Source: Wenjunlia vitaminophila DSM 41686
GTDB taxonomy: Bacteria; Actinomycetota; Actinomycetes; Streptomycetales; Streptomycetaceae
Assembly (NCBI RefSeq): GCF_000380165.1
Contig: NZ_KB904683.1
Span: forward strand, 1-44,320
Direction: 5' to 3'
Length of the DNA: 44,320 nucleotides
Every line of letters begins with the position of its first letter. Position 1 is the stretch's first letter. The notes beneath the pieces were generated by a model. It was not told the origin of the DNA. It saw only the letters and a program-made list of their open reading frames with translations, and did not search any database. Both the position numbers and the translations under genes were made by a program. Positions 23,969 to 33,000 of this stretch are shown here, piece after piece.

Positions 23969-24454
23969 GTGCGCCGAGCCGTCTGCCCGGGGTCGTTCGA
24001 CCCGATCACCAACGGCCATCTGGACATCATCGCGCGGGCGAGCAGGTTGTACGACGCCGTCTATGTCGCTGTGATGATCAACAAGTCCAAACAGGGCCTG
24101 TTCACCGTCGAGGAGCGGATCTCCCTCATCGAGGACGTCACCCAGCAGTACGACAACGTCCGTGTCGAGGCGTTCCACGGCCTGCTGGTGGACTTCTGCA
24201 GGGAACGGGAGATCCCGGCCATCGTCAAGGGCCTGCGCGCGGTCAGCGACTTCGACTACGAACTGCAGATGGCCCAGATGAACAACGGCCTCTCCGGGGT
24301 GGAGACCCTGTTCGTGCCGACCAACCCGACGTACAGCTTCCTCTCCTCCAGCCTGGTCAAGGAAGTGGCGGCCTGGGGCGGGGACGTCTCGCACCTGCTC
24401 CCGCCCCCGGTGCTCGCCGCGCTCACCCAGCGGCTTGCCCGCCCTGACCGGTAA
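23969..24454 (+). CDS. coaD: Phosphopantetheine adenylyltransferase
   Basis: 161 residues, the normal length. RRAVCPGSFDPITNGHLDII contains the nucleotidyltransferase GSFDPxTxGH motif; KGLRAVSDFDYELQMAQMN and TYSFLSSSLVKEVA bind phosphopantetheine and ATP. It makes dephospho-CoA in the fourth step of coenzyme A synthesis. The GTG at 23969 has GAGGAG 8 bases upstream. Confidence 0.97.
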   Translation: MRRAVCPGSFDPITNGHLDIIARASRLYDAVYVAVMINKSKQGLFTVEERISLIEDVTQQYDNVRVEAFHGLLVDFCREREIPAIVKGLRAVSDFDYELQMAQMNNGLSGVETLFVPTNPTYSFLSSSLVKEVAAWGGDVSHLLPPPVLAALTQRLARPDR

Positions 24455-24566
24455 ACCGCCCACCGGCGCCCGCCGGGTCGTAGAGTCAGGAGCCGACCCG
24501 GCCGGACCCGGCCGGACCACCGCCCCCGCCGTTACGGCGGGGCACCGAGGAAAGACTTGAGCCGTA

Positions 24567-25790
24567 GTGGACGTGCAGAAGAAGCTCGACGAGATCGTCG
24601 CGGCGGTTGAGGGCGCTCGTTCCATGCCGATGTCGGCCTCCTGCGTGGTCAACCGCGCCGAACTCCTCACCATGCTCCAGGAGGTCAGGGAGGCCCTTCC
24701 CGGCTCTCTGGCGCAGGCGCAGGCGGTGCTCGGCGACCGCGAGGAGGTGCTCGCCGAGGCCAGGCGGGAGGCCCAGCGGATCGTCGAGTCCGCGCATGCC
24801 GAGCGCGGCTCGCTGATCTCCGACACCCAGGTGGCCCGACAGTCCCAGGACCAGGCGGACCGGATCCTCGATGACGCCCGCAGGGAGGCCGAGGAGGTCC
24901 GCGCCGAGGCCGACGACTACGTGGACAGCAAGCTGGCGAACTTCGAGGTGGTGCTCACCAAGACGCTCGCCGCGGTGGACCGGGGCCGGGAGAAGCTGCT
25001 CGGCCGCGGGCCCGGTCTCGACGAGCACGGCGAGCCGGACGCCGAGCTCCCCGAGCGGTCGAGCGACCCCGACGAACTGCGCCGGCAGGCCGACGCCTAC
25101 GTGGACGCCAAGATGGCCAGCTTCGAGGCCGTGCTCGGCAAGACCCTGGAGGCCGTCGGCCGGGGCCGGCTCAAGCTGCTCGGCCGCCGCCCCATCGACG
25201 ACCTGGCCGACTACACCGCGCTCGCCGACCAGCAGCAGGTCTCCGTGGGCCCGCACCAGAGCGACGCCGAGTTCGTGGCCGCCCTGGCCGGCCAGGGCCC
25301 CGCCGCGGCCCCCGTGCCACCCCGGCCCCAGGCGGCGCCCGCCGGGTACGACACCGGTTACGGCGACGCCTACCAGGACGGGTACGACTACGGCTACGCG
25401 CAGCCGGACGGCTATGCCGCGGGTGGCGCGCCGCAGCCGGGCCAGCAGCCCGACCAGGTCCAGCAGCCGCCGCAGCCCGCGTACGCCCCCGAGGGGTACG
25501 GGCAGGACGAGTACGGCGCCGCGGACGCCTACGGGACGCAGCCGGGCTACGCCCCGGGGTACGGCTGGCAGCCCGGCTACGACCAGGGCGCCTACCAGAC
25601 GACCGGCTACGACCAGCCCGCTGACGGCGGCTACCCGGGGGACCCGCGTGCCACCGGCCAGCACGACCAGCCGGCCCCGCCCGCGGCCCAGCCGGCCCCT
25701 GGCTACGGCGGCAGCCTGGACGAGACCAGCTTCTTCGACACCTCGGTGATCGACGTGGCCCAGCTCAGGGAGCTGGACCAGCGGTCCTAA
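24567..25790 (+). CDS. DivIVA-like coiled-coil protein with Tyr/Gly/Gln-rich tail
   Basis: 407 residues. Residues 1-210 are mostly coiled coil (AEARREAQRIVESAHAERG, ILDDARREAEEVRAEADDY). An internal duplication is plain: ADDYVDSKLANFEVVLTKTL near 114 and ADAYVDAKMASFEAVLGKTL near 175, each followed by V-x-RGR-x-KLLGR. From about 235 the chain is low-complexity, rich in Tyr, Gly, Gln and Pro (YDTGYGDAYQDGYDYGYAQP), then ends in a conserved-looking acidic peptide (DETSFFDTSVIDVAQLREL). Streptomyces homologues are annotated as cell-division initiation proteins; the role is unproven. The GTG at 24567 is chosen for the conserved MDVQKKLDEIVAAVEGARSM start; no good ribosome site is visible. TAGAGT at 24481-24486 may be its -10. 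Confidence 0.85.
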   Translation: MDVQKKLDEIVAAVEGARSMPMSASCVVNRAELLTMLQEVREALPGSLAQAQAVLGDREEVLAEARREAQRIVESAHAERGSLISDTQVARQSQDQADRILDDARREAEEVRAEADDYVDSKLANFEVVLTKTLAAVDRGREKLLGRGPGLDEHGEPDAELPERSSDPDELRRQADAYVDAKMASFEAVLGKTLEAVGRGRLKLLGRRPIDDLADYTALADQQQVSVGPHQSDAEFVAALAGQGPAAAPVPPRPQAAPAGYDTGYGDAYQDGYDYGYAQPDGYAAGGAPQPGQQPDQVQQPPQPAYAPEGYGQDEYGAADAYGTQPGYAPGYGWQPGYDQGAYQTTGYDQPADGGYPGDPRATGQHDQPAPPAAQPAPGYGGSLDETSFFDTSVIDVAQLRELDQRS

Positions 25791-25972
25791 CCCGGCGGGG
25801 TGGCGTCGCCACCCGGTACCGGTTTGGGTGGACGGACGCCGTCCAGTATCCTGATGGCTCCGGCCTGACCATGTGCCGGCGCTGTCGGCTGCCCCGGTGC
25901 CCTGCGCCGCGGGGTACGCCGCAGACCCGGACCCGCTCCCGCGGGGCGGGCCCGCACCGCAACACCCACACC

Positions 25973-26632
25973 GTGGGGACGTTCCAGGTCCCCGCCGCCC
26001 GAGAGCAGGAAGCCCTGAACCGCCTAGACCACCGAAGCCCGCTCGTGTTCGACACACGCGAGCTGGGGCGGCGTCCTGGGTCGATGCGGCGGCTCTCCCG
26101 CACCGTTCCGGCCCCTGGGGGCCTGGGCATCGAGGTGATAGGGGTCCCGCAGGGCGCGACGGTCGAGCTGGAGCTGCGACTCGAGGCGGTGATGGAAGGC
26201 GTGCTCGTCACGGGCACGGCCCAGGCACCTCTCGAGGGAGAGTGCGTGCGGTGCCTGGAGCCGCTCGAGCGGCAGTTCGCGGTGGACTTCCAGGAGCTGT
26301 ACTCCTACCCCGGCGCCGAGGGGCCAGGCGGCGACGCCGGCGAGGGCGACGAGGAGGAGACGCTGACTCTCGAGGGCGAGATGTTCGACCTCGAGCCCGT
26401 GCTGCGGGACGCGGTGGTGCTGGCACTGCCGTTGCAGCCGGTGTGCCGGGACGACTGTCCGGGCCTGTGCCCCGAGTGCGGGGCGCGGCTCGCGGACGAA
26501 CCGGACCACCACCACGAGGCCGTCGACCCCCGGTGGGCGGCCCTGCAGGACCTCGTCGCCCCGCCCGGGGCCGGCGAACAGGACGGACGCACCGACGCCG
26601 GCGACGGCGTCGACGAGAACCAGGAGAAGTAG
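25973..26632 (+). CDS. DUF177 (YceD) family protein, 23S rRNA/L32-linked
   Basis: About 219 residues from the GTG at 25973, but the conserved part begins with LNRLDHRSPLVFDTRELGRR, whose CTG codon at 26015 has AGGAAG just upstream and may be the true start. Family signatures are VMEGVLVTGTAQAPLEGECVRCLEPL and a cysteine cluster, VCRDDCPGLCPECGARL, which probably binds zinc. YceD proteins are encoded with rpmF throughout bacteria, and the plant homologue acts in 23S rRNA accumulation. It ends two bases before rpmF, so the two form an operon that continues to rnc. Confidence 0.88.
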   Translation: MGTFQVPAAREQEALNRLDHRSPLVFDTRELGRRPGSMRRLSRTVPAPGGLGIEVIGVPQGATVELELRLEAVMEGVLVTGTAQAPLEGECVRCLEPLERQFAVDFQELYSYPGAEGPGGDAGEGDEEETLTLEGEMFDLEPVLRDAVVLALPLQPVCRDDCPGLCPECGARLADEPDHHHEAVDPRWAALQDLVAPPGAGEQDGRTDAGDGVDENQEK

Positions 26633-26634
26633 CC

Positions 26635-26808
26635 GTGGCTGTTCCGAAGCGGAAGATGTCGCGCAGCAACACGCGTCACCGCCGTGCGCAGTGGAAGGCT
26701 GCGGTCCCGGCGCTCGTCGCGTGCGACCGCTGCCGCGAGCCGAAGCTGGGGCACGTCGCGTGCCCGAGCTGCGGCACCTACAACCGTCGTCAGGTCCTCG
26801 AGGTCTGA
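26635..26808 (+). CDS. rpmF: 50S ribosomal protein L32
   Basis: 57 residues: [20 protein letters not shown] then a zinc ribbon with CDRC and CPSC. The GTG at 26635 has AGGAGAAG 4-5 bases upstream, inside the end of the DUF177 gene. rnc starts 20 bases after the stop. Confidence 0.97.
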   Translation: MAVPKRKMSRSNTRHRRAQWKAAVPALVACDRCREPKLGHVACPSCGTYNRRQVLEV

Positions 26809-26827
26809 TCGGCGGGTGGCAGGTTCG

Positions 26828-27778
26828 ATGCCAGACGGCACAGCGCCGAAGAAGCGCTCTCCCCGTGCGAGCGGGGATGGAACGCCGGACCAGGCCTCGT
26901 CCCACACGCTGCTGGAAGGGCGGCTCGGGTACACGCTCGAGCCCGCCCTGGCGGTGCGTGCGCTGACGCACCGCAGCTATGCGTACGAGAACGGCGGCCT
27001 GCCGACCAACGAACGTCTGGAGTTCCTCGGGGACGCCGTGCTCAGCCTGGTGGTCACGGACACGCTGTACCGCGTGCACCCGGACCTGGCCGAGGGGCAG
27101 CTCGCCAAGCTGCGGGCCGCGGTGGTCAACGCCCGGGCGCTCGCCGGCGTGGCCCGGGGCCTGGACCTCGGCCGGTTCGTCCGGCTGGGACGCGGTGAGG
27201 AGGGCACCGGTGGCCGGGACAAGAACTCGATCCTCGCCGACACCCTGGAAGCCGTCCTCGGCGCGGTCTACATCGACCGTGGGCTGGACGCGGCGTCGGA
27301 GCTGATCCACCGGCTCTTCGACCCGTTGATCGAGGCGTCGTCCAACCTCGGCGCGGGCCTGGACTGGAAGACCAGCCTCCAGGAGCTGACCGCCACGGCC
27401 GGGATCGGTGTGCCCGAGTACGGCGTCACCGAAGAGGGGCCGGACCACGAGAAGACGTTCACCGCCACCGCGCGGGTGGGCGGCGAGGCCTACGGCACCG
27501 GGACCGGTCGCAGCAAGAAGGAGGCCGAGCAGAAGGCGGCGGAGACCGCCTGGCACGCCATCCGCGAGCAGTACGGCAGCAAGGACGAGGACGCGTCCAC
27601 CGGGTCCGCACCAGGGGCCAGGGGCGGCGCAGCCAAGGGCAGCGAGACCAAGTCCACGGGAGCTGCGGTCAGGCACCAGCAGCTCGCCGGGGCCCAGGAC
27701 ACCGGGACCCCGAACGCCGGGAGCACCTCCGGGGACGAGCCCGACGCATCCGGCACCGCGGAGCCCGCACCGCTCTGA
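26828..27778 (+). CDS. rnc: Ribonuclease III
   Basis: 316 residues, longer than the typical 225-270. The catalytic domain has [18 protein letters not shown] (the RNase III signature with metal-binding E and D) and [15 protein letters not shown] (second acidic site). The double-stranded RNA-binding domain follows ([14 protein letters not shown] to [16 protein letters not shown]). The last 70 residues are a disordered, Ser/Thr/Gly-rich tail with no known role. It cuts double-stranded RNA in rRNA maturation; in S. coelicolor the homologue (absB) also affects antibiotic production. Third gene of the DUF177-rpmF-rnc operon. Confidence 0.96.
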   Translation: MPDGTAPKKRSPRASGDGTPDQASSHTLLEGRLGYTLEPALAVRALTHRSYAYENGGLPTNERLEFLGDAVLSLVVTDTLYRVHPDLAEGQLAKLRAAVVNARALAGVARGLDLGRFVRLGRGEEGTGGRDKNSILADTLEAVLGAVYIDRGLDAASELIHRLFDPLIEASSNLGAGLDWKTSLQELTATAGIGVPEYGVTEEGPDHEKTFTATARVGGEAYGTGTGRSKKEAEQKAAETAWHAIREQYGSKDEDASTGSAPGARGGAAKGSETKSTGAAVRHQQLAGAQDTGTPNAGSTSGDEPDASGTAEPAPL

Positions 27779-27787
27779 ACCCTCGCC

Positions 27788-27808
27788 CCGCCCCCACCGG
27801 GGGGGCGG
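27788..27808 (+). terminator. rnc terminator, first hairpin
   Basis: CCGCCCCC (27788-27795) pairs with GGGGGCGG (27801-27808), 10 bases after the rnc stop. Confidence 0.55.
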
Positions 27809-27825
27809 CTGGGTATCCGCGCCAT

Positions 27826-27849
27826 CCCACCGCTCGCCCGGGCGGTGGG
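27826..27849 (+). terminator. rnc terminator, second hairpin
   Basis: CCCACCGC (27826-27833) pairs with GCGGTGGG (27842-27849), followed by TTTCTGCGTT, which gives it a better T-tract than most hairpins in this window. Confidence 0.65.
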
Positions 27850-27900
27850 TTTCTGCGTTGTCGCCCCGGCCACCGCGGCGCCGTCGCACGCCCGGACCCA

Positions 27901-27922
27901 CCCCGCCACCGCGGTGGCGGGG
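27901..27922. repeat. Perfect 22-base palindrome upstream of mutM
   Basis: CCCCGCCACCG/CGGTGGCGGGG, two 11-base halves with no spacer, ending 32 bases before the mutM ATG. With no loop it is a poor terminator and looks more like a dyad binding site or a leader element. Confidence 0.7.
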
Positions 27923-27954
27923 CGTCACCACCGTTCGCCCCGCCTGGAGGAACC

Positions 27955-28818
27955 ATGCCCGAGTTGCCCGAGGTCGAAGTGGTCAGACGCGGCCTGGAGC
28001 GCTGGGTCCGTGGGCGCACCGTGGGCAGCGTCGAGGTGCTGCACCCGCGGGCGGTGCGCCGCCACGCGGCCGGGGCCGCGGACTTCGCCGGTTGGCTGAC
28101 CGGCCGTCGGATCGTGGCGGCCCACCGGCGCGGCAAGTACCTGTGGCTGCCGCTGGAGGGCACCGGCAGATCGGTCCTCGCCCATCTGGGCATGAGCGGG
28201 CAGCTCCTGGTGCGCCCGGCACAGGCGCCCGCGGAGACGCACCTGCGGATCAGGGTGGTGTTCGAGGACCAGGGCACCGAACTGCGGTTCGTGGACCAAC
28301 GGACCTTCGGCGGCATGTCGGTGCACGAGGCGGCTCCCGGTGACCCGGAGGGCACCCCGCTGGCGATCGCGCACATCGCCCGGGACCCGATCGACCCGGC
28401 TTTCGACGAGGAGGCCTTCCACCGGGCGCTGCGTCGCCGCCGCACCGGGCTCAAGCGGGCGTTGCTCGACCAGTCGCTGATCAGCGGGGTGGGGAACATC
28501 TACGCCGACGAGGCGCTGTGGCGCGCCAGGCTGCACTATGACCGCGCGACCTCGACGATGACCCGTCCCCGCACCGCCGCCCTGGTCACCGCGATCCGGG
28601 AGGTGATGACGGACGCGCTGGCGGCCGGTGGAACGAGCTTCGACAGCCTGTACGTCAATGTCAACGGGGAGAGCGGGTACTTCGGGCGCTCGCTCGACGC
28701 CTACGGCCGCGCCGACGAGCCGTGCCGCCGCTGTGGCACGCCGATCCGCCGACGGGCCTTCATGAACCGTTCCAGCTACTTCTGTCCCCGGTGCCAGCGG
28801 GAGCCGAGGGCGAGCTGA
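27955..28818 (+). CDS. mutM: Formamidopyrimidine-DNA glycosylase (MutM/Fpg)
   Basis: 287 residues. [17 protein letters not shown] gives the catalytic P2 and E3; [10 protein letters not shown] carries the beta-turn lysine; the helix-two-turn-helix is [20 protein letters not shown], and the C-terminal zinc finger is [11 protein letters not shown]...YFCPRCQ. The enzyme removes 8-oxoguanine and formamidopyrimidines and nicks the backbone. TGGAGGAACC precedes the ATG. acyP follows after 61 bases. Confidence 0.97.
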   Translation: MPELPEVEVVRRGLERWVRGRTVGSVEVLHPRAVRRHAAGAADFAGWLTGRRIVAAHRRGKYLWLPLEGTGRSVLAHLGMSGQLLVRPAQAPAETHLRIRVVFEDQGTELRFVDQRTFGGMSVHEAAPGDPEGTPLAIAHIARDPIDPAFDEEAFHRALRRRRTGLKRALLDQSLISGVGNIYADEALWRARLHYDRATSTMTRPRTAALVTAIREVMTDALAAGGTSFDSLYVNVNGESGYFGRSLDAYGRADEPCRRCGTPIRRRAFMNRSSYFCPRCQREPRAS

Positions 28819-28879
28819 CCCTTCCGCGTGCCGGTGACGCCGGCGTGAACCGCCCCTGGCCCACCGATAGCGTGCGGGT

Positions 28880-29158
28880 ATGAGTGACAACGTCCGGCTC
28901 ACCGCCTGGGTGCGGGGCCAGGTGCAAGGGGTGGGGTTCCGGTGGTGGACGCGGTCCCGCGCGTTGGAGATCGGCCTCCTCGGTTACGCGAGCAACCTCG
29001 CCGACGGCCGGGTGGAGGTGGTGGCGGAGGGGCCACGTCAGGACTGCGAACGTCTGCTCGAACATCTGCGTGCCGGTGACCCGCCCGGTCGCGTCGAGGG
29101 CGTCACCGACCTGTGGGGCGAGGCCAGGGACAGCTACGAGGGCTTCGTCGTGCGGTGA
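28880..29158 (+). CDS. acyP: Acylphosphatase
   Basis: 92 residues with the complete family signature: [20 protein letters not shown] (phosphate loop with catalytic Arg) and [20 protein letters not shown] (catalytic Asn). It hydrolyses carboxyl phosphates such as 1,3-bisphosphoglycerate. GATAGCGT lies 9 bases before the ATG and there is no clear ribosome site, so a leaderless start is possible. Same strand as mutM. Confidence 0.95.
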   Translation: MSDNVRLTAWVRGQVQGVGFRWWTRSRALEIGLLGYASNLADGRVEVVAEGPRQDCERLLEHLRAGDPPGRVEGVTDLWGEARDSYEGFVVR

Positions 29159-29516
29159 CGGTGAGGTGGGGCGAAAGGGGGGCCGGGTTCGGTGATACCG
29201 GGGCTTCTCGTTCCGGGTCGCCGTGGGAGTGTTGCCTTTGCCCGACCTTCGTGCTTAACTCCGGCCCTGAGGATGATCTCTGTGCACCCCTGGGCACTCC
29301 TCCACTCGGGGGATGAAAGGTGCTGGTCCACGGCACGCCCGAATGACGGGCTGTGATCGTGTTGACCCTCAAAACATTTGGTGAGACTCTGAAAGCCCCG
29401 CGCATGCCGCTGTCTGCTGCTTCAGAGCTCCGGTGATGCCGCACCACAGCGGATGCGACCCCTTCTCGAACCAACCGCTACCCCGGTCGGTCACTCAGCG
29501 TGGAGGACCATCCATC
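29159..29516. other. Intergenic region before the 67-residue coiled-coil gene
   Basis: 358 bases without a supported gene. It becomes less GC-rich towards its centre. TTGACC at 29360-29365 is a good -35, followed by CTCAAAACATTTGG, but no clear -10 stands at 16-18 bases. Upstream lies a patch of complementary short blocks (gcacccctgggcactcctcc, 29283-29302) that may fold. No hairpin terminator for acyP stands out. Confidence 0.35.
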
Positions 29517-29720
29517 ATGGCAAAGGCGCTTCTCGGTTACGTCGGCGGCCCCGACCCGCGACTCCTCTCCGAGATGCGAAGGCTCCAGCAGCGTGTTCAG
29601 GACCTGGAATCCGAGCTCGTCCGGATGCGGGCCGAGAACGACGCGCTGGCCGCGGCATCCCGTGAAGACGAGCTGCTGCGCAGCATCGACGTATCCCAGG
29701 CGGAGCCGGCGCTCACCTGA
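29517..29720 (+). CDS. Conserved 67-residue coiled-coil protein
   Basis: MAKALLGYVGGPDPRLLSEM is followed by a single heptad-rich helix (RRLQQRVQDLESELVRMRAE) and ends in QAEPALT. A near-identical protein sits in the same place in Streptomyces, as I remember; its function is unknown. The ATG at 29517 has GGAGG 11 bases upstream. The N-terminal GYVGG-x-DPRLL block is the most conserved part and could be a docking peptide. Closed by the TTCG-loop hairpin at 29790; smc follows. Confidence 0.85.
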   Translation: MAKALLGYVGGPDPRLLSEMRRLQQRVQDLESELVRMRAENDALAAASREDELLRSIDVSQAEPALT

Positions 29721-29789
29721 ACCGTCCCCTGACGGGGCCGGATCGGACTGGGTCGCTGCTCACTCGCCCTGTGCGAGGAAGACCTGTAC

Positions 29790-29811
29790 AAGGGACGCTT
29801 CGGCGTCCCTT
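29790..29811 (+). terminator. Hairpin terminator with TTCG tetraloop
   Basis: AAGGGACGC (29790-29798) pairs with GCGTCCCTT (29803-29811) around TTCG, about 70 bases after the 67-residue gene. Confidence 0.75.
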
Positions 29812-29812
29812 C

Positions 29813-29851
29813 GTCGTGCGGCCTGCAGGTCGTGCGGTCTACAGGTCGTGC
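29813..29851. repeat. 16-base tandem repeat, about 2.4 copies, upstream of smc
   Basis: gtcgtgcggcctgcag (29813-29828), gtcgtgcggtctacag (29829-29844), then gtcgtgc (29845-29851). The remaining 230 bases to smc hold a TAGAGT hexamer (29982-29987), a possible -10, and no gene. Confidence 0.75.
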
Positions 29852-30083
29852 CCCGAACGCGACCACGTCCCGGTGTGCTCCGGTGCCCTTGCTCTCCCAC
29901 CCCCTGACGCTCTCCCCTTTGACTTCTGATGTGCCCCCCGGTCACCGCGGTGAAACCGCGATGTTGACGGTGCCGAGCGGTAGAGTCCGACACCTGCGCA
30001 CATGCCGGGAACGCGCCGGTACGGAGCGAACCGGCTGGTAAGGAAAGGCCAGCTCTGCGGGGTCGGCAGGAGGAGAGCTCGAC

Positions 30084-33000
30084 GTGCACCTGAAGAGCCT
30101 CACCCTTCGGGGCTTCAAGTCGTTCGCCTCCGCCACCACCCTGCGGTTCGAGCCGGGCATCACCTGTGTGGTCGGTCCCAACGGTTCGGGCAAGTCCAAC
30201 GTGGTGGACGCCCTCTCCTGGGTGATGGGTGAACAGGGGGCCAAGTCGCTGCGTGGCGGGAAGATGGAGGACGTCATCTTCGCCGGCACCACGGGGCGGC
30301 CCCCGCTCGGCCGGGCCGAGGTGAGCCTGACCATCGACAACGCCGACGGCGCGCTGCCGATCGAGTACAGCGAGGTCACCATCACCCGGACGATGTTCCG
30401 CAACGGCGGCAGCGAGTACCAGATCAACGGGGACACCTGCCGGCTGCTGGACATTCAGGAACTGCTGTCCGACTCCGGGATCGGCCGGGAGATGCACGTC
30501 ATCGTCGGTCAGGGCCAGCTCGACTCCGTGCTGCACGCCGATCCCGCGGGGCGGCGGGCCTTCATCGAGGAGGCGGCCGGGGTGCTCAAGCACCGCAAGC
30601 GCAAGGAGAAGGCGCTGCGGAAGCTGGACGCGATGCAGGCCAACCTCGCCCGCGTGCAGGACCTCACCAACGAGCTGCGCCGCCAGCTCAAACCGCTCGG
30701 TCGGCAGGCCGCGGTGGCCCGCCGGGCCGCGGTCATCCAGGCCGACCTGCGCGACGCACGGCTGCGGCTCCTCGCCGACGACCTGGTCCGCCTGCGGGAA
30801 GCGGTGCGGGCCGAGGTCGCTGACGAGGCCGCGCTGAAGGCCCGCAAGGAGGCCGTGGAGCAGGACCTTGCCGCGGCCGTCGAGCGGGAGGCCGCCCTGG
30901 AGGCCCAGGTGCGGGAGTTGAGCCCACGGGTGGCAGGGGCCCAGGAGACCTGGTACCGGCTCTCCCAGCTCGCCGAGCGGGTGCGGGGGACCGTCCAACT
31001 GGCCGGGGAACGGGTCAGGCACGCCACTGCGCCCCTCCCGGAGGAGCGGCGGGGCCGGGACCCGGAGGACCTGGAACGGGAGGCGGCCCGGGCCAGGGCA
31101 CAGGAGTCCGAGCTGGTGGAGGCGCTGGAGGCCGCCAGGGCCGGGCTTGAGGACGCGGTGGAGCGGCGCGGCAGGCTGGAGCGCGAGCTGGCCCAGGAGG
31201 AACAGCGGCTGCGGGCGGCGGCACGGGCGCTGGCCGACCGGCGCGAGGGCATCGCCCGGTTGAACGGCCAGGTCAACGCGGCGCGCAGCCGTTCGAGCGC
31301 GGCCGAGGCAGAGATCGGTCGGCTCCGCTCGGCGCAGCAGCAGGCCGGGGAGCGGGCGGACGCCGCACAGGAGGAGTACGTCCGGCTCCAGACCGAGGTG
31401 GACGGCCTGGACGCCGAGGCAGACCTGGGGGACGCCCACCGGGAGGCGGGCGCGGAGCTGGCCCTGGCCGAGGAGGCGCTGGCCAGGGCCCGGGACGAGC
31501 GGGTGGCGGCGGAACAGCAGCGGGCCGCGGTGTCGGCGCGTCGCGACGCCCTGGCCCTGGGACTTCGGCGCAGGGACGGCACGGGGGCGCTGTTGGCCCA
31601 GGACGAGCTCGAGGGGTTGCTCGGGCCGGCCGCGGAGCTGCTGACGGTGGCCGACGGCTACCAGGTGGCGGTGGCCGCCGCGCTCGGGGCGGCTGCCGAC
31701 GCGGTGGCGGTGACCGGGCCCGGTGCCGCGGTACGGGCGCTGCGGCTGCTGCGCAAGCAGGACGCGGGGCGGGCGGCGCTGCTCCTCGCCGGAGCCCCGG
31801 AGTCGTCGCCCGACATGGGCACCGCACGGCCCGAGCTGCCCTCCGGCGGCCGGTGGGCGGACGGTCTGGTGGACGCGCCGGAGGCGTTGCGCCAGGCAGT
31901 GCGGCGTCTCCTCGACGGGGTGGCGGTGGTGGCCAGTCTGGAGGACGCCGAAGCGCTGGTCCGTGCCCATCCCCGGGTGACGGCGGTGACCACCGAGGGC
32001 GACCTGCTGGGCGCGCACCTGGCACACGGCGGTTCGGCCGGGGCGCCGAGCCTGCTGGAGACCCGGGCGGCGGTGGACGAGGCGGAGGAGCAACTGGAAC
32101 AGCTCCGGGTGCGGTGCGCGGAGGCGGAGGGGGAGCAGGAGGCGGCCTCCCTCGCGGTGGCGGCCGCCCGGGAGCGGGTGGAGGAGCTGGCCGGTCGGCG
32201 CACGGCGGCGGAACGGCAGCGGGCCGCCTTCGCCGAGGCGCTGGGGCGGCTCTCCGGCCAGGCGAGGGCCGCGGCGGGGGAGGCCGAGCGGCTGGCCGCG
32301 GCGGCGCAGCGGGCCGAGGAGGCGCTGGGGCGGGCGGTGACCGAGGCGGAGGAGCTCGCCGCCCGGATGGAGTACCTGGAGGAGACGTCGGTCGAGGAGG
32401 AGCCGGACACCGCGGACCGTGACCGGCTGGCCGAACAGGCGGCGGAGGCCCGGCAGGGCGAGATGGACGCCCGTCTGGCGGTGCGCACCCACGAAGAACG
32501 CGTCCGGGGGTTGGCCGGGCGGGCGGACAACCTGGACCGGGCGGCCCGGGCCGAGCGCGAGGCCCGGGCGCGGGCCGCGGCGCGCAGGGACCGGATGGCC
32601 CGGGAGGCGGCTGTGGCCGGCGCGGTGCTCTCCGGGGCCGGGACGCTGTTGGCCCACGTGGAGGACGCGCTGGCCGGCGCCGAGCGGGAACGGGAGCTGG
32701 CGCAGCGGCTGCGGGCTGAGCGGGAGCAGGAGCTCGGCGCCGAACGCTCCAGGGCGCGGGACCTGAAGACCGAGCTGGACAAGCTGACCGACTCGGTGCA
32801 CCGGGGGGAGGTGCTGGGGGCGGAGAAGCGGCTGCGGATCGAGCAGCTCGAGGAGAAGGCGCTGCAGGAGCACGGGATCGAGCCGGAGGGGCTGGTGGCC
32901 GAGTACGGTCCTGGCGAGCTGGTTCCGCCGTCGCCCCCCGCGGACGGTGAGCAACTGCCCGAGGACCCGCTGCATCCGCGGAACCAGCCGCGCCCCTTCG

